A stretch of 64,000 bases of DNA. Origin: an uncultured Bacteroidales bacterium (GTDB lineage: Bacteria; Bacteroidota; Bacteroidia; Bacteroidales; F082). How positions within the stretch are numbered: position 1 is the stretch's first letter; each line of letters opens with the position of its first letter. The notes beneath the pieces were generated by a model. That model did not search any database and was not told the DNA's origin. It was given only the letters and a program-made list of their open reading frames with translations. Both the position numbers and the translations under genes were made by a program. The DNA is taken from positions 21,538-85,537 of the forward strand of contig ONFO01000019.1 in the NCBI GenBank assembly GCA_900317155.1, in the 5' to 3' direction. Of this stretch, positions 51,789-59,927 are shown in pieces.

Positions 51789-53057
51789 TTACCTCGTCAA
51801 GCAAGCATCCAGATCCTTTACCAGGGCTTCCTTGTCTAAGTGCTGGCCGATGAAGACGAGCTTCTGCATGCGGTCGCCGTAGGTGTCGTCCCAGTCGCGA
51901 CGGAGGGTGGGCTCGCGGTCCATCATCATGGCTAGCTCGTTGGCGGGCATGGTGGCAAACCACAAGCCTGCATCGCGCAACTGCACCTGCTTACCCGCCT
52001 GCTCGAAGATGTAGCAGTTGTCGTATTCGTTCTTGAAGTAGCAGATGCCCTTCACACGAATGACATTCTTCGGCATCTTGCGCGCCACAAACTCATCGAA
52101 ACGCGCCATGTTGAACGGCTCGCGACGATAATACACAAAAGTGCCGATACCGTATTCCTCCACCTCGCCGCCTTCGTGGTCGTGGTGATGATGGTGGTGA
52201 TGGCCGTGCTCTTCTTCCTCGTCATCATCGTCATGGTCGTGATGATGGTGGTGATGCTCGTGTTCGTCCTCGTCATGGTCGTCGTGATGATGGTGCTCGT
52301 GCTCATCTTCGTCATCGTCGTCAACAACTGCACCTTCCACTTCCTTGATCCAAGTGGCAGAGGTAGCCACCTTGTCGAAGTCGAACATCTTAGTATTGAG
52401 GATCTTGTCGAAGTCGACGTCGCCATAGTCGCAAGTGATGATTTCGGCGGTGGGCTGCAAAGCGCGGATGATGCTCTTCACACGACCTAACTCCTCAGGC
52501 GTGACTTCGGAAGCCTTGTTGAGCAGGATGATGTTGCAGAACTCAATCTGCTGGATGACAAGACTTTCCAAATCGTCCTCGGCCAGATTCTTCTTCATCA
52601 AGTCATCACCGCAGCCGAACTCGCTCTGCATACGCAGTGCATCGACGACGGTCACAATGCAGTCAAGAATCGGAATACCGTCCTTGGTGAGTTGCCAAGC
52701 CATGTCAGGGAAGGAACAAATCGTCTGGGCGATAGGCTCCGGCTCGCAGATGCCACTTGCCTCGATGACGATGTAGTCGAAGCGCTGCATAACGATGATC
52801 TCGTGCAATTGTTGGATGAGATCCATCTTCAAGGTGCAGCAGATGCAGCCGTTCTGCAAGGCGACCAAACTGTCGTCCTTCTGCCCTACTACACCACCTT
52901 TTTCGATTAGGTCGGCATCAATGTTCACCTCGCCTATGTCGTTGACAATCACGGCGAATTTGATACCCTTACGGTTGTTTAATATCTTGTTGACCACAGT
53001 GGTCTTGCCGCTACCGAGATAACCTGTGAGCAGCAATACGGGAATATCTTTTTTCAT
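51789..53057 (-). CDS. CobW/COG0523 GTPase metallochaperone with histidine-rich insert
   Basis: 422 residues. GTPase motifs: VLLLTGYLGSGKTTVVNKIL (about 7-26) and the metal-binding GCICC (about 70-75), then LLNKASEV (NKxD-like). Residues about 247-300 are almost entirely His, Asp and Glu (runs such as HEHHHHDDHDEDEHEHHHHH), followed by the CobW C-terminal domain (GICYFKNEYDNCYIFEQAGK). Family members deliver metals, mainly zinc, to target proteins; the insert suggests metal binding or storage. A TACCTTTG promoter lies 26 bases upstream. No zinc-uptake genes adjoin. Confidence 0.9.
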   Translation of the reverse strand: MKKDIPVLLLTGYLGSGKTTVVNKILNNRKGIKFAVIVNDIGEVNIDADLIEKGGVVGQKDDSLVALQNGCICCTLKMDLIQQLHEIIVMQRFDYIVIEASGICEPEPIAQTICSFPDMAWQLTKDGIPILDCIVTVVDALRMQSEFGCGDDLMKKNLAEDDLESLVIQQIEFCNIILLNKASEVTPEELGRVKSIIRALQPTAEIITCDYGDVDFDKILNTKMFDFDKVATSATWIKEVEGAVVDDDDEDEHEHHHHDDHDEDEHEHHHHHHDHDDDDEEEEHGHHHHHHHDHEGGEVEEYGIGTFVYYRREPFNMARFDEFVARKMPKNVIRVKGICYFKNEYDNCYIFEQAGKQVQLRDAGLWFATMPANELAMMMDREPTLRRDWDDTYGDRMQKLVFIGQHLDKEALVKDLDACLTR

Positions 53058-53082
53058 TTTACACGCTATTTTAAACGAGGTG

Positions 53083-53090
53083 CAAAGGTA
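53083..53090 (-). promoter_or_regulatory. -7 box TACCTTTG of the CobW-type gene
   Basis: Exact box followed by GC, 26 bases before ATG 53057. I see no Zur-type palindrome next to it. Confidence 0.6.
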
Positions 53091-53095
53091 AGAAA

Positions 53096-53130
53096 ATTCA
53101 AGATTTAAAGATTCAAAATTTAAGATTTAG
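53096..53130. repeat. Short AARATTY heptamer tract
   Basis: ATTCAAG ATTTAAAG ATTCAAA ATTTAAG ATTTAG, the same words as the arrays at 8-9 kb, directly abutting nested-hairpin copy B. Confidence 0.7.
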
Positions 53131-53257
53131 ATTCCCTACAGGAATGGAGTTATTCATTCAGTTAAAATGCGGCGGCAAATGGGTCCAACGAACGGTAAAC
53201 ACTACAAGCCGCCGCTGATAAAAAAGACAAAGAAATTCCATTCCCAAAGGGAATCCC
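53130..53257. repeat. Nested-hairpin element, copy B (family N)
   Basis: Blocks GATTCCCTACAGGAATGG (53130-53147), GCGGCGGCA (53169-53177), GCCGCCGC (53208-53215), CCATTCCCAAAGGGAATCCC (53238-53257). Distances between blocks are 39, 39 and 30 bases, against 40, 39 and 30 in copy A, while the sequence between blocks is unrelated. It sits between divergent genes and ends nine bases before the -7 box of the msrC-like gene. Confidence 0.85.
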
Positions 53258-53266
53258 ATTTTTTAC

Positions 53267-53274
53267 TACTTTTG
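53267..53274 (+). promoter_or_regulatory. -7 box TACTTTTG of the free-Met sulfoxide reductase
   Basis: Exact box followed by CA, 20 bases before ATG 53294. Confidence 0.65.
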
Positions 53275-53293
53275 CAGAAATTAGATTAGAAAA

Positions 53294-53746
53294 ATGAGCA
53301 AACAAGAAGACTATAAACTCCTCCTCGCGCAAGTAAAAGCGATGGTGAAGGACGAGAGCGATGCCGTCGCCAATATGGCTAACGTGGCCGCATTGATCCA
53401 AGAGGCTTTCCATTTCTGGTGGACGGGCTTCTACCGTGTCATCGGCGAGCAATTGGTCCTTGGTCCCTTTCAAGGCCCTGTGGCCTGTACGCGCATCGGC
53501 TTCGGCAAGGGTGTGTGCGGCACTTCATGGAAAGACAAGAAAACCATTGTAGTTGAGGATGTTGAGCAATTCCCTGGCCACATCGCTTGCAGCTCGGAAT
53601 CGCGTAGCGAGATCGTAGTGCCTTTATTTAAAGGTGAGGAAGTCATTGGGGTGTTGGACATCGATAGCGAGAAACTGGCTACGTTCGACGAAACCGACAA
53701 GGAATGGCTGGAACAAATTGCCGAAGTTGTTTCCGCAGTCTTATAG
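53294..53746 (+). CDS. GAF-domain free methionine-(R)-sulfoxide reductase
   Basis: A 150-residue single GAF domain. The family's conserved cysteines are present in GKGVCGTSW and HIACSSESRSEIVVPLF, and WWTGFYR and LGPFQGPVACTRI are typical. It reduces free methionine-R-sulfoxide in the cytoplasm using thioredoxin, part of oxidative stress defence (fRMsr/MsrC/YebR). The stop overlaps the end of the converging OxyR-like gene by six bases; both genes relate to oxidative stress families. Confidence 0.92.
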   Translation: MSKQEDYKLLLAQVKAMVKDESDAVANMANVAALIQEAFHFWWTGFYRVIGEQLVLGPFQGPVACTRIGFGKGVCGTSWKDKKTIVVEDVEQFPGHIACSSESRSEIVVPLFKGEEVIGVLDIDSEKLATFDETDKEWLEQIAEVVSAVL

Positions 53747-54667
53747 TCTCAGATAATCCACACGAATCACGCCATCGAGGAACTCCGACGGCACTATCGT
53801 CTTTATGGCCTTGACGACGATGTTCATCATCCGCTCGTGCACATAGTCCTTCCTAAACACCAAGCCTATCGTTCGCTGAGGCTCGGGGTTGACAATCGGC
53901 CTGATACGGTCTTTTACGGTCTCAGGCAACAAATGCAAATGTGACTCTGGCACGATGGTGATGCCACCGTTTTCGTCAGTAATCTGAATTAAGATGCCCA
54001 CTCGACCACCTTCATACAGCTTATCATATTTGATCTCCTCCTCCGAGCGCACCTTTGAACGGTCGAACAACCTCACGCCATCTTTCATCGTCCACACCTT
54101 GTATCTCGACATTTGAGTGCGTTCAATGCTATCCTCTTTATACAGATCATCTTTGGGTGAGACATAAGCAAAAAAGCGCTCGTGATATAGTGGTATTTCC
54201 AACAAATCAGGGTCATTGACAGGATAAGTCAAAATCCCCATGTCGATTTCAGCTTTCTTCACCTTATCAATTATTGTTGTCGATATCATCTCTTCCACTC
54301 GGAGTTGAATCGCTGAATGCTTAGTTCGCATATAATGGAAAAGACCAGGCATGATCACGGGAGCCACTGTAGTCGTCAAAGCTATGCTGAGGTCACCCGA
54401 GGCTTGCTCCTTTGCAGTACGGGTTAGCTCCAAAAGCTGCTTGGTATGATAAACAGCCATCTTCGCCTCGTCAATCACCTTTCGTCCCATTTCGGTGACT
54501 GTGACAGGATGCGTGTCACGATTGAAAATTTTGACATCCAATTCTTCTTCTAGCTTCTTAATCATCAGACTCAGCGTTGATTGCGTCACGTCACAAGCCT
54601 CTGCCGCGTTGACGAAATAGCCGTGCTGTTCCACAGCAATGATGTATTCCAATTGTTGCAACGTCAT
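53741..54667 (-). CDS. LysR-family regulator, OxyR-like but without sensor cysteines
   Basis: 308 residues from ATG 54667. N-terminal winged HTH (LQQLEYIIAVEQHGYFVNAA, TQSTLSLMIKKLEEEL) and a LysR effector domain. Overall it resembles the OxyR branch of Bacteroidota (GDLSIALTTTVAPVIMPGLF; GGRVGILIQITDENGGITIV; RIRPIVNPEPQRTIGLVFRK). However, where OxyR has its redox pair (E. coli EDGHCLRDQ and a second Cys nine residues on), this protein reads KDGVRLFDRSKV, and its only cysteine is in the HTH. So peroxide sensing by a disulfide is unlikely. A palindrome ATTGATTTTATCAAT (54674-54688) covers its leader. Confidence 0.85.
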   Translation of the reverse strand: MTLQQLEYIIAVEQHGYFVNAAEACDVTQSTLSLMIKKLEEELDVKIFNRDTHPVTVTEMGRKVIDEAKMAVYHTKQLLELTRTAKEQASGDLSIALTTTVAPVIMPGLFHYMRTKHSAIQLRVEEMISTTIIDKVKKAEIDMGILTYPVNDPDLLEIPLYHERFFAYVSPKDDLYKEDSIERTQMSRYKVWTMKDGVRLFDRSKVRSEEEIKYDKLYEGGRVGILIQITDENGGITIVPESHLHLLPETVKDRIRPIVNPEPQRTIGLVFRKDYVHERMMNIVVKAIKTIVPSEFLDGVIRVDYLRL

Positions 54668-54673
54668 CCCTTT

Positions 54674-54688
54674 ATTGATTTTATCAAT
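54674..54688. promoter_or_regulatory. Palindromic operator candidate ATTGATTTTATCAAT
   Basis: A perfect inverted repeat ATTGAT-TTT-ATCAAT matching the T-N11-A LysR box form, between the -7 box and ATG of the LysR gene. A repressing or autoregulatory site is plausible. Confidence 0.55.
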
Positions 54689-54689
54689 G

Positions 54690-54697
54690 CAAAGATA
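54690..54697 (-). promoter_or_regulatory. -7 box TATCTTTG of the LysR gene
   Basis: Exact box followed by CA, 23 bases before ATG 54667. Confidence 0.65.
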
Positions 54698-54732
54698 AAT
54701 ATTATTGTATTGACTCATAAAAAGCACCGAAA

Positions 54733-54740
54733 TAATTTTG
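54733..54740 (+). promoter_or_regulatory. -7 box TAATTTTG of trkH
   Basis: Exact TAnnTTTG box followed by C, 27 bases before ATG 54767, divergent from the LysR promoter. Confidence 0.6.
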
Positions 54741-54766
54741 CTTCTGTTTTTCAAAATCGATAGCAA

Positions 54767-56221
54767 ATGGAGAAATGGAATACCACTATACGTTATGCGG
54801 GCTTTTCTTTGATAGGTGTTGCCTTGCTTATGTTTGTCTCAGCGTTCATCGCTTATAGAAACGACATGGACGACAGCTTTAATCCCTTGGTGTTTTCAGG
54901 CATGGCGGCACTTCTCAGTGGTTTTTTCGCCATCATTGCGACAAAACCTCAGGAGAAGATGGGCGTTGAAGAAGGGTTTTGCATCGTCACGGGTTGTTGG
55001 ATAGTTGCATGCATCTTTGGTGCCATTCCTTATTTGCTATTTGGCGGAGAATTCACGGTCGTCAACGCTTTTTTTGAAAGCGTGTCGGGATTCACCACCA
55101 CGGGTGCGTCCATCCTCAACGACATTGAAGCTCTGCCTGATGGCCTACAGTTTTGGCGCATCGCCTCGGCCTGGATGGGTGGCATCGGCATTGTTACCCT
55201 TGTCTCCTTAGTCATCTCTGCACAACAGGACCGCCATCTCGTTTTGGCTAGCGCAGAATTGTCGGACCTCGCCAAATCCTATTACGGCGGACGGAAGAAA
55301 AACTTTGTATATCGGATGATAGCCGTCTATCTGATTATCACAACAGCTTCAGCCATTGCATTAAGGCTCACCAAAATGCCTTGGTTTGACGCCACCACCT
55401 TGGCCATGTCGGCTTGCAGCACTTGCGGCTTCTGCACAAAGAATATCAGTGTCGCTTTTTATGACAATGTCCTCGTGGAAATCATCCTTATTGTGGCCAT
55501 GCTAATGGGTGCCACCAACTTCAGCCTCATGTTCTCTACCATTTGGCCCGACAAACACACACGCAAGAACCTCTTTAACACGCAAGTCATCCGTTGGTTT
55601 TTGACCCTTGTCGCCATCGCCATACTTGCCGTCACTGCCAACCTATACTACAGCGGATGTTACACCTCTTTTCCAAGAGCATTGCGATTGGCAGCCTTCC
55701 AAGTTTGTTCACTCAGCACAACCACGGGATTTGCCACAACCGACACCAACCTTTGGCCCACGTTCAGTATGGGCATACTGATACTGTGTTCCTTGGTCTG
55801 CGGTTGTTCAGGCTCAACTTCTGGAGGCATGAAAATGGATCGTTTTGTCATCGTCATCAAAAGCCTGAAAAGCATGGTAAGTTCGCTTATTGGGTTCAAG
55901 AATGTCAACCAAACCAAGCTGGACGGGCAGGTGAAGACGGAAGAAAATGTCATCTCAATTATCACATTCATGGGCATCTACATCCTCATCATTGCCATCG
56001 GAACGGGCGTATTTGCCATCAGCATGGACACCAAGACTTCTTTGACAGCTTCCATCGCTTGCATGGGCAGCGTTGGGCCTGGTTTCGGCGAGGTCGGCTC
56101 GTTGGGCAACTATGCCGGATTCATGGGCTTCCAGAAAGTGGCGGCTATGTTCATCATGCTTTTGGGCCGTGTCGAAATCTTCCCGATGCTGATTGCTTTT
56201 AGAAGCATTTTCCGCCGCTGA
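54767..56221 (+). CDS. trkH: TrkH/KtrB-type potassium uptake protein
   Basis: A 484-residue inner-membrane K+ channel subunit with four helix-pore-helix repeats. The selectivity-filter segments are visible: SGFTTTGASI (about 109), CSTCGFCT (about 218), SLSTTTGFATT (about 318) and GSVGPGFGEVG (about 433). It needs a cytosolic TrkA/KtrA partner, which is not in the window. The divergent LysR regulator shares its control region. Confidence 0.93.
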   Translation: MEKWNTTIRYAGFSLIGVALLMFVSAFIAYRNDMDDSFNPLVFSGMAALLSGFFAIIATKPQEKMGVEEGFCIVTGCWIVACIFGAIPYLLFGGEFTVVNAFFESVSGFTTTGASILNDIEALPDGLQFWRIASAWMGGIGIVTLVSLVISAQQDRHLVLASAELSDLAKSYYGGRKKNFVYRMIAVYLIITTASAIALRLTKMPWFDATTLAMSACSTCGFCTKNISVAFYDNVLVEIILIVAMLMGATNFSLMFSTIWPDKHTRKNLFNTQVIRWFLTLVAIAILAVTANLYYSGCYTSFPRALRLAAFQVCSLSTTTGFATTDTNLWPTFSMGILILCSLVCGCSGSTSGGMKMDRFVIVIKSLKSMVSSLIGFKNVNQTKLDGQVKTEENVISIITFMGIYILIIAIGTGVFAISMDTKTSLTASIACMGSVGPGFGEVGSLGNYAGFMGFQKVAAMFIMLLGRVEIFPMLIAFRSIFRR

Positions 56222-56276
56222 CTCTTGCGCAATTCAACTTTTTTGCCGTTTTTTGCACATCAATTACAATGTCACC

Positions 56277-57650
56277 ATGAAAAACATCTTCCGCAGAATC
56301 CTAATATATTTGAAGTTTCTCATCCACCTCTCCGATGAAATCGACTACGAGAATGCTACTACCTCCATCCGAAAAAATATCGCTTTCAGAGGCACCAATG
56401 TGTTCATTCTAGCCTGCGCTATCATCATCGCCTCCGTGGGTTTGAACGTCAATTCCATCCCCGTCATCATCGGCGCCATGTTGATTTCCCCCGTGATGGG
56501 TCCCATCTTGGGCTTTGGATTGGGTCTTGCCACTGAGGACAATCTCTTAGTAAAAGAATCAATGAAGAACTACAGCGTGATGGTCGTCATCAGTATTATT
56601 GCCTCTTCGCTGTACTTTTTACTCAGTCCTTTGAGTCTGGCCAACCCTTCTGAACTCTTAGCCAGAACCAAACCCACCATCTATGATGTCTTGATTGCAC
56701 TCTTTGGTGGTCTGGCAGGCATCATCGAGACCTCGCGCAAGGACAAGGGCAGTGTCATCACTGGTGTGGCCATCGCCACCGCGCTCATGCCGCCACTATG
56801 CACCGTCGGCTACGGCATCTCCATCTGGAAAGGAGCCGTCATCTTCGGGGCACTCTATCTCTTCCTCATCAACAGTGTCTTCATCGCCTTGGCCACCTTC
56901 GCTGCCGTGAAATATTTCAGATTTCCTATTGTGGAATCATCAGGCGAAACCAAGAAGCACTTGCCCAAAGGAGCGGTTTATCTCATCCTGCTCATCGTCA
57001 TCGTGCCGAGCTTCATCACCGCCATCAGTGTCATAAAAGAGAATAACTTCATCATCCATGCGGAGCGTTTGGTGTCCGAAAACAAAAACCTCGGCAAGTG
57101 TTTCATCTATGATCATAAGGCAACCTATTCACATAAATCACCAACCTTGGAGCTCTTCCTTGCTGGCGAAACGCTGACAGAAGAATCCAAAAAGAACCTG
57201 TATAAAAATGCTGAGGAATACGGCATCACACGCAGCCAAATTATCTTCCACGAAGATGCCACAAGTATGCGTCAAGAACTTTCGGAAGCGGAGATCGTGA
57301 AAGGCATTTACGAACATACTGACCAACAAATCAAAACCTTAAACGACAGCATTTTCAAACTGGCGACCGTACTTTCCGATTACAAGTCGAAAGAGATTCC
57401 CGTTGAGGCCATTTCCAAAGAACTGTTTGCACAGTACCCAACCATCACTGAAGTCAGTTTGAGCCGAGGCTCATCTGTGAAGTCCCTCGATGGCATGGTT
57501 ACAGAACAACTTGTCGCCTTTATTACCACAAACGAACCGTTAGACACTGAATTTCATGACCGCATCGAACGCTGGCTGAAGGTCAGGTTGGACAATGAAA
57601 ACATTATCGTGATTAACCAATGTCCAGAGACAGAGCAAGCTGCTGAATAA
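56277..57650 (+). CDS. DUF389 family membrane protein
   Basis: 457 residues from ATG 56277. The membrane domain (about 40-260) carries the DUF389 signature NSIPVIIGAMLISPVMGPIL, then GSVITGVAIATALMPPLCTV. The C-terminal 190 residues are soluble and end in VRLDNENIIVINQCPE. The function of DUF389 is unknown; it is widespread in membranes. It follows trkH by 55 bases on the same strand and may be co-transcribed. Confidence 0.88.
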   Translation: MKNIFRRILIYLKFLIHLSDEIDYENATTSIRKNIAFRGTNVFILACAIIIASVGLNVNSIPVIIGAMLISPVMGPILGFGLGLATEDNLLVKESMKNYSVMVVISIIASSLYFLLSPLSLANPSELLARTKPTIYDVLIALFGGLAGIIETSRKDKGSVITGVAIATALMPPLCTVGYGISIWKGAVIFGALYLFLINSVFIALATFAAVKYFRFPIVESSGETKKHLPKGAVYLILLIVIVPSFITAISVIKENNFIIHAERLVSENKNLGKCFIYDHKATYSHKSPTLELFLAGETLTEESKKNLYKNAEEYGITRSQIIFHEDATSMRQELSEAEIVKGIYEHTDQQIKTLNDSIFKLATVLSDYKSKEIPVEAISKELFAQYPTITEVSLSRGSSVKSLDGMVTEQLVAFITTNEPLDTEFHDRIERWLKVRLDNENIIVINQCPETEQAAE

Positions 57651-57677
57651 CACGCGGCTTTCTGAAATTTTTCAACT

Positions 57678-58610
57678 ATGGAAAGAGGCAATATTAAGAA
57701 TCGTGTGACCAGAAAACGTGTAATAGGCATAGGTGAAACCGTGTTGGACATCCTGTTCAAGAACGACCAACCCCAGAAAGCTGTTCCAGGTGGCTCGACA
57801 TTCAACAGCATTGTTTCGCTTGGACGGGCTGGTGTGCCTTGTGCCATGGGAACAGATGTGGGAGACGACCATGTGGGTGACCTTATATGCAACTATCTGC
57901 TTGAGAATGGCGTGTCGTCGGAATATGTCTGCCGGCACGAGAATGTCAAGTCGCATATAACGCTGGCATTCTTGGACGAAAACAATGATGCGCAATACGT
58001 CTTCTATAAAGATCACGCATCTGTTCAGCTGGACGGTAAATTGCCTCAGATAGACAAGGACGATGTGGTGCTTTTTGGTTCTTTCTTCGCCATCAACCCT
58101 GCCATACGTCCTGTCGTGGGCCAATTGTTGCGTGCTGCACGCGAGGCGGGTGCATGGCTCTATTATGACGTGAACTTCCGTAAAAACCATATTGTTGATT
58201 TGCCAGATGTGATGTCCAATATCGAGGAAAACATGAGCCTTGCTGATGTGGTGCGTGGATCAATGGAGGATTTCGACTACATGCTGGGTCTGAATGAAGG
58301 AGATGCCATCTACGAACGCGTGAGCCGTCATTGTCGCACACTAATACTATCAGATGGCCCTCGATCGATTCGTGTCTATACGCCTGACGGCTGCAACACT
58401 TATCCCGTACAGGCAATTGAGACCGTCAGCACAGTCGGAGCTGGAGACAACTTCAATGCCGGTTACATTTACGCTATGATGCAAGGCATGGACGACCAAA
58501 CCTCACGCGTTGAGATGGCGCAACGATGGAGCCAGGATGTCTGCCGTCAGATAGGAAACAATATCAGCGATGAGTTGGTAGCAGCTATCAAAACAACCCA
58601 TAGTAGATGA
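57678..58610 (+). CDS. PfkB-family carbohydrate kinase
   Basis: A 310-residue sugar kinase. IGIGETVLDILF at the start, the substrate motif PGGSTFNSIVSLGRAGVPCA, and the catalytic anion-hole motif TVGAGDNFNAGYIYAM (about 256-271) with the base Asp in GAGD. The overall form is like fructokinases of Bacteroidota. The true substrate is not known. It lies 27 bases after DUF389. Confidence 0.9.
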   Translation: MERGNIKNRVTRKRVIGIGETVLDILFKNDQPQKAVPGGSTFNSIVSLGRAGVPCAMGTDVGDDHVGDLICNYLLENGVSSEYVCRHENVKSHITLAFLDENNDAQYVFYKDHASVQLDGKLPQIDKDDVVLFGSFFAINPAIRPVVGQLLRAAREAGAWLYYDVNFRKNHIVDLPDVMSNIEENMSLADVVRGSMEDFDYMLGLNEGDAIYERVSRHCRTLILSDGPRSIRVYTPDGCNTYPVQAIETVSTVGAGDNFNAGYIYAMMQGMDDQTSRVEMAQRWSQDVCRQIGNNISDELVAAIKTTHSR

Positions 58611-58693
58611 TATTGAAATACGGCTTGGATGCGGAGTGACAAATATTGGAGAAAAACTGAAAGGATGAGGGGGTATTGTCCAAGACAACAAAA

Positions 58694-58720
58694 AAAACCC
58701 GCTGAAATTCAACGGGTTTT
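58694..58720. terminator. Hairpin terminator between the kinase and tRNA-Ala
   Basis: AAAACCCG (58694-58701) pairs with CGGGTTTT (58713-58720). A- and T-runs on both sides allow it to end the kinase transcript and the tRNA transcript. Confidence 0.8.
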
Positions 58721-58732
58721 CTTACTATTTTG

Positions 58733-58805
58733 TGGAGATTACCGGACTCGAACCGGCCACCTTCAGATTGCGAACCTGACGCTCTACCAGATGAGCTAAA
58801 TCCCC
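58733..58805 (-). tRNA. tRNA-Ala (anticodon CGC)
   Basis: 73 bases fold fully: acceptor GGGGATT/AATCTCC, D stem GCTC/GAGC, anticodon stem TCAGG/TCTGA with loop TTCGCAA (anticodon CGC), T stem GCCGG/CCGGT with loop TTCGAGT. The acceptor has the G3:U70 pair that marks alanine tRNAs. The CCA end is not fully encoded. Confidence 0.95.
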
Positions 58806-58816
58806 TATTGCGGCTG

Positions 58817-58824
58817 CAAAAATA
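58817..58824 (-). promoter_or_regulatory. -7 box TATTTTTG of tRNA-Ala
   Basis: Exact box followed by CA, 12 bases before the tRNA 5' end. Confidence 0.7.
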
Positions 58825-58918
58825 CAATAAAATCGCTTATCAAGGTATTTCCCGTTGAAATAAATTACAATTCAACAAAAAAACGCATCCGATACTACAT
58901 TACAATGCGAATAAAATG

Positions 58919-58926
58919 TATCTTTG
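58919..58926 (+). promoter_or_regulatory. -7 box TATCTTTG of the choline-kinase-like gene
   Basis: Exact box followed by CC, 45 bases before ATG 58971. Confidence 0.65.
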
Positions 58927-58970
58927 CCGACCAAATCAAATGACATTAATTCATTTAATAATATACTACC

Positions 58971-59840
58971 ATGACTATTGAAGACTACATCGTTTTTAGA
59001 GTAAATGCACTACTTCATGCCCACGACGCCAAAATCGTGATGCGTCTCGAAGGTGGCATGAGCAACTACACCTACGTCGTTGAATGCCAAGGCAAGAAAT
59101 ACACCTACCGCGTGCCAGGTAAGTTTGCCGAAAAGTTCGTCGACCGCGAAGAAGAATGGGCCAATATTCAGGAAGTCAGCCGATTGGGGCTGAACAACAT
59201 TACGGAATATGTGGAGATCCGCTCGGGCGAGAAGCTGGCTGAATACGTGGAAGGCACCATCATGAGCACCACTGACGTGGTTTCCTACAACGAGATGTCG
59301 GTGAAAGCGTTGAAGAAAATCCACAACTCCGACATGAAGTTCAAGGACTATAACGCCTTTGGCCGCCTCGACGCCGACCAAAACTATTGCCTTGAGACGG
59401 GCTATGTGTTCCCACAGGAATACCTCGACCTACGCAAGAAGCTCGATGTCATCCGAGCCACCCAAGTCAATGTTCCCAAAGTGCCTTGCCATTGCGACTA
59501 CCAGCCCACCAACCTCGTCATCAGTGGTGACAAGTTGTATGTTTTGGATTGGGAGTTCGCCGGCATGAACGACCCCTTCTACGACATCGCTTGCTACGGC
59601 AATGTGGGCTTCGATAAGGCCTTGGCCTTACTGGAGGCCTACGTGGGTCACAAACCCACCAAGGAAGAGCTGCAACGCCTCTATTTCCATCGCGCCTTCC
59701 AGTGCCTGCAATGGTTCAACGTGGCCATCTTCAAAGACCGCGTGGGACTCAGCAAAGACCTCAACATGGACTTTAACGCTGTGGCGTTTATGTTCCTCGG
59801 GATGGCGAAGGAATTACTGGAAAACTACGACAATCTCTAG
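58971..59840 (+). CDS. Choline/ethanolamine kinase-like phosphotransferase (LicA type)
   Basis: A 289-residue soluble kinase-fold protein. RLEGGMSNYTYVVE near the N-terminus, the catalytic loop PCHCDYQPTNLVISG (HxDxxxxN, about 173-187) and the metal loop LYVLDWEFAGMNDPFYDIAC (about 191-210). These match LicA-like choline kinases. Phosphorylcholine decoration of surface glycans is the known LicA role, but no LicC-type cytidylyltransferase or LicD transferase adjoins, so substrate and role stay open. Confidence 0.88.
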   Translation: MTIEDYIVFRVNALLHAHDAKIVMRLEGGMSNYTYVVECQGKKYTYRVPGKFAEKFVDREEEWANIQEVSRLGLNNITEYVEIRSGEKLAEYVEGTIMSTTDVVSYNEMSVKALKKIHNSDMKFKDYNAFGRLDADQNYCLETGYVFPQEYLDLRKKLDVIRATQVNVPKVPCHCDYQPTNLVISGDKLYVLDWEFAGMNDPFYDIACYGNVGFDKALALLEAYVGHKPTKEELQRLYFHRAFQCLQWFNVAIFKDRVGLSKDLNMDFNAVAFMFLGMAKELLENYDNL

Positions 59841-59851
59841 CAAGTTTTAGA

Positions 59852-59924
59852 AGACACTTGAAGCCATGTCATCCCAGCGTGAGGCCGTGTGGCAGCATGG
59901 GATCTATGGCTTCAAGGGTTGTCT
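59852..59924. repeat. Palindromic repeat family P, copy 4 (inverted)
   Basis: Outer arms CTTGAAGCCAT and ATGGCTTCAAG. The core, read on the minus strand, is CATAGATCCC...GGGATGACATG. It lies between converging genes. Confidence 0.8.
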
Positions 59925-59927
59925 ATA

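Noticed and set aside
52176-52490. Very hydrophobic plus-strand frame (Val/Met-rich)
   Set aside because: It is the complement of the His/Asp/Glu codons of the metallochaperone insert, a known source of false membrane proteins.
33222-53257. Nested-hairpin elements as insertion-sequence ends or MITEs with target duplications
   Set aside because: I could not find matching short direct repeats flanking either copy, so classical MITE insertion is not supported; they are reported as structural repeats.
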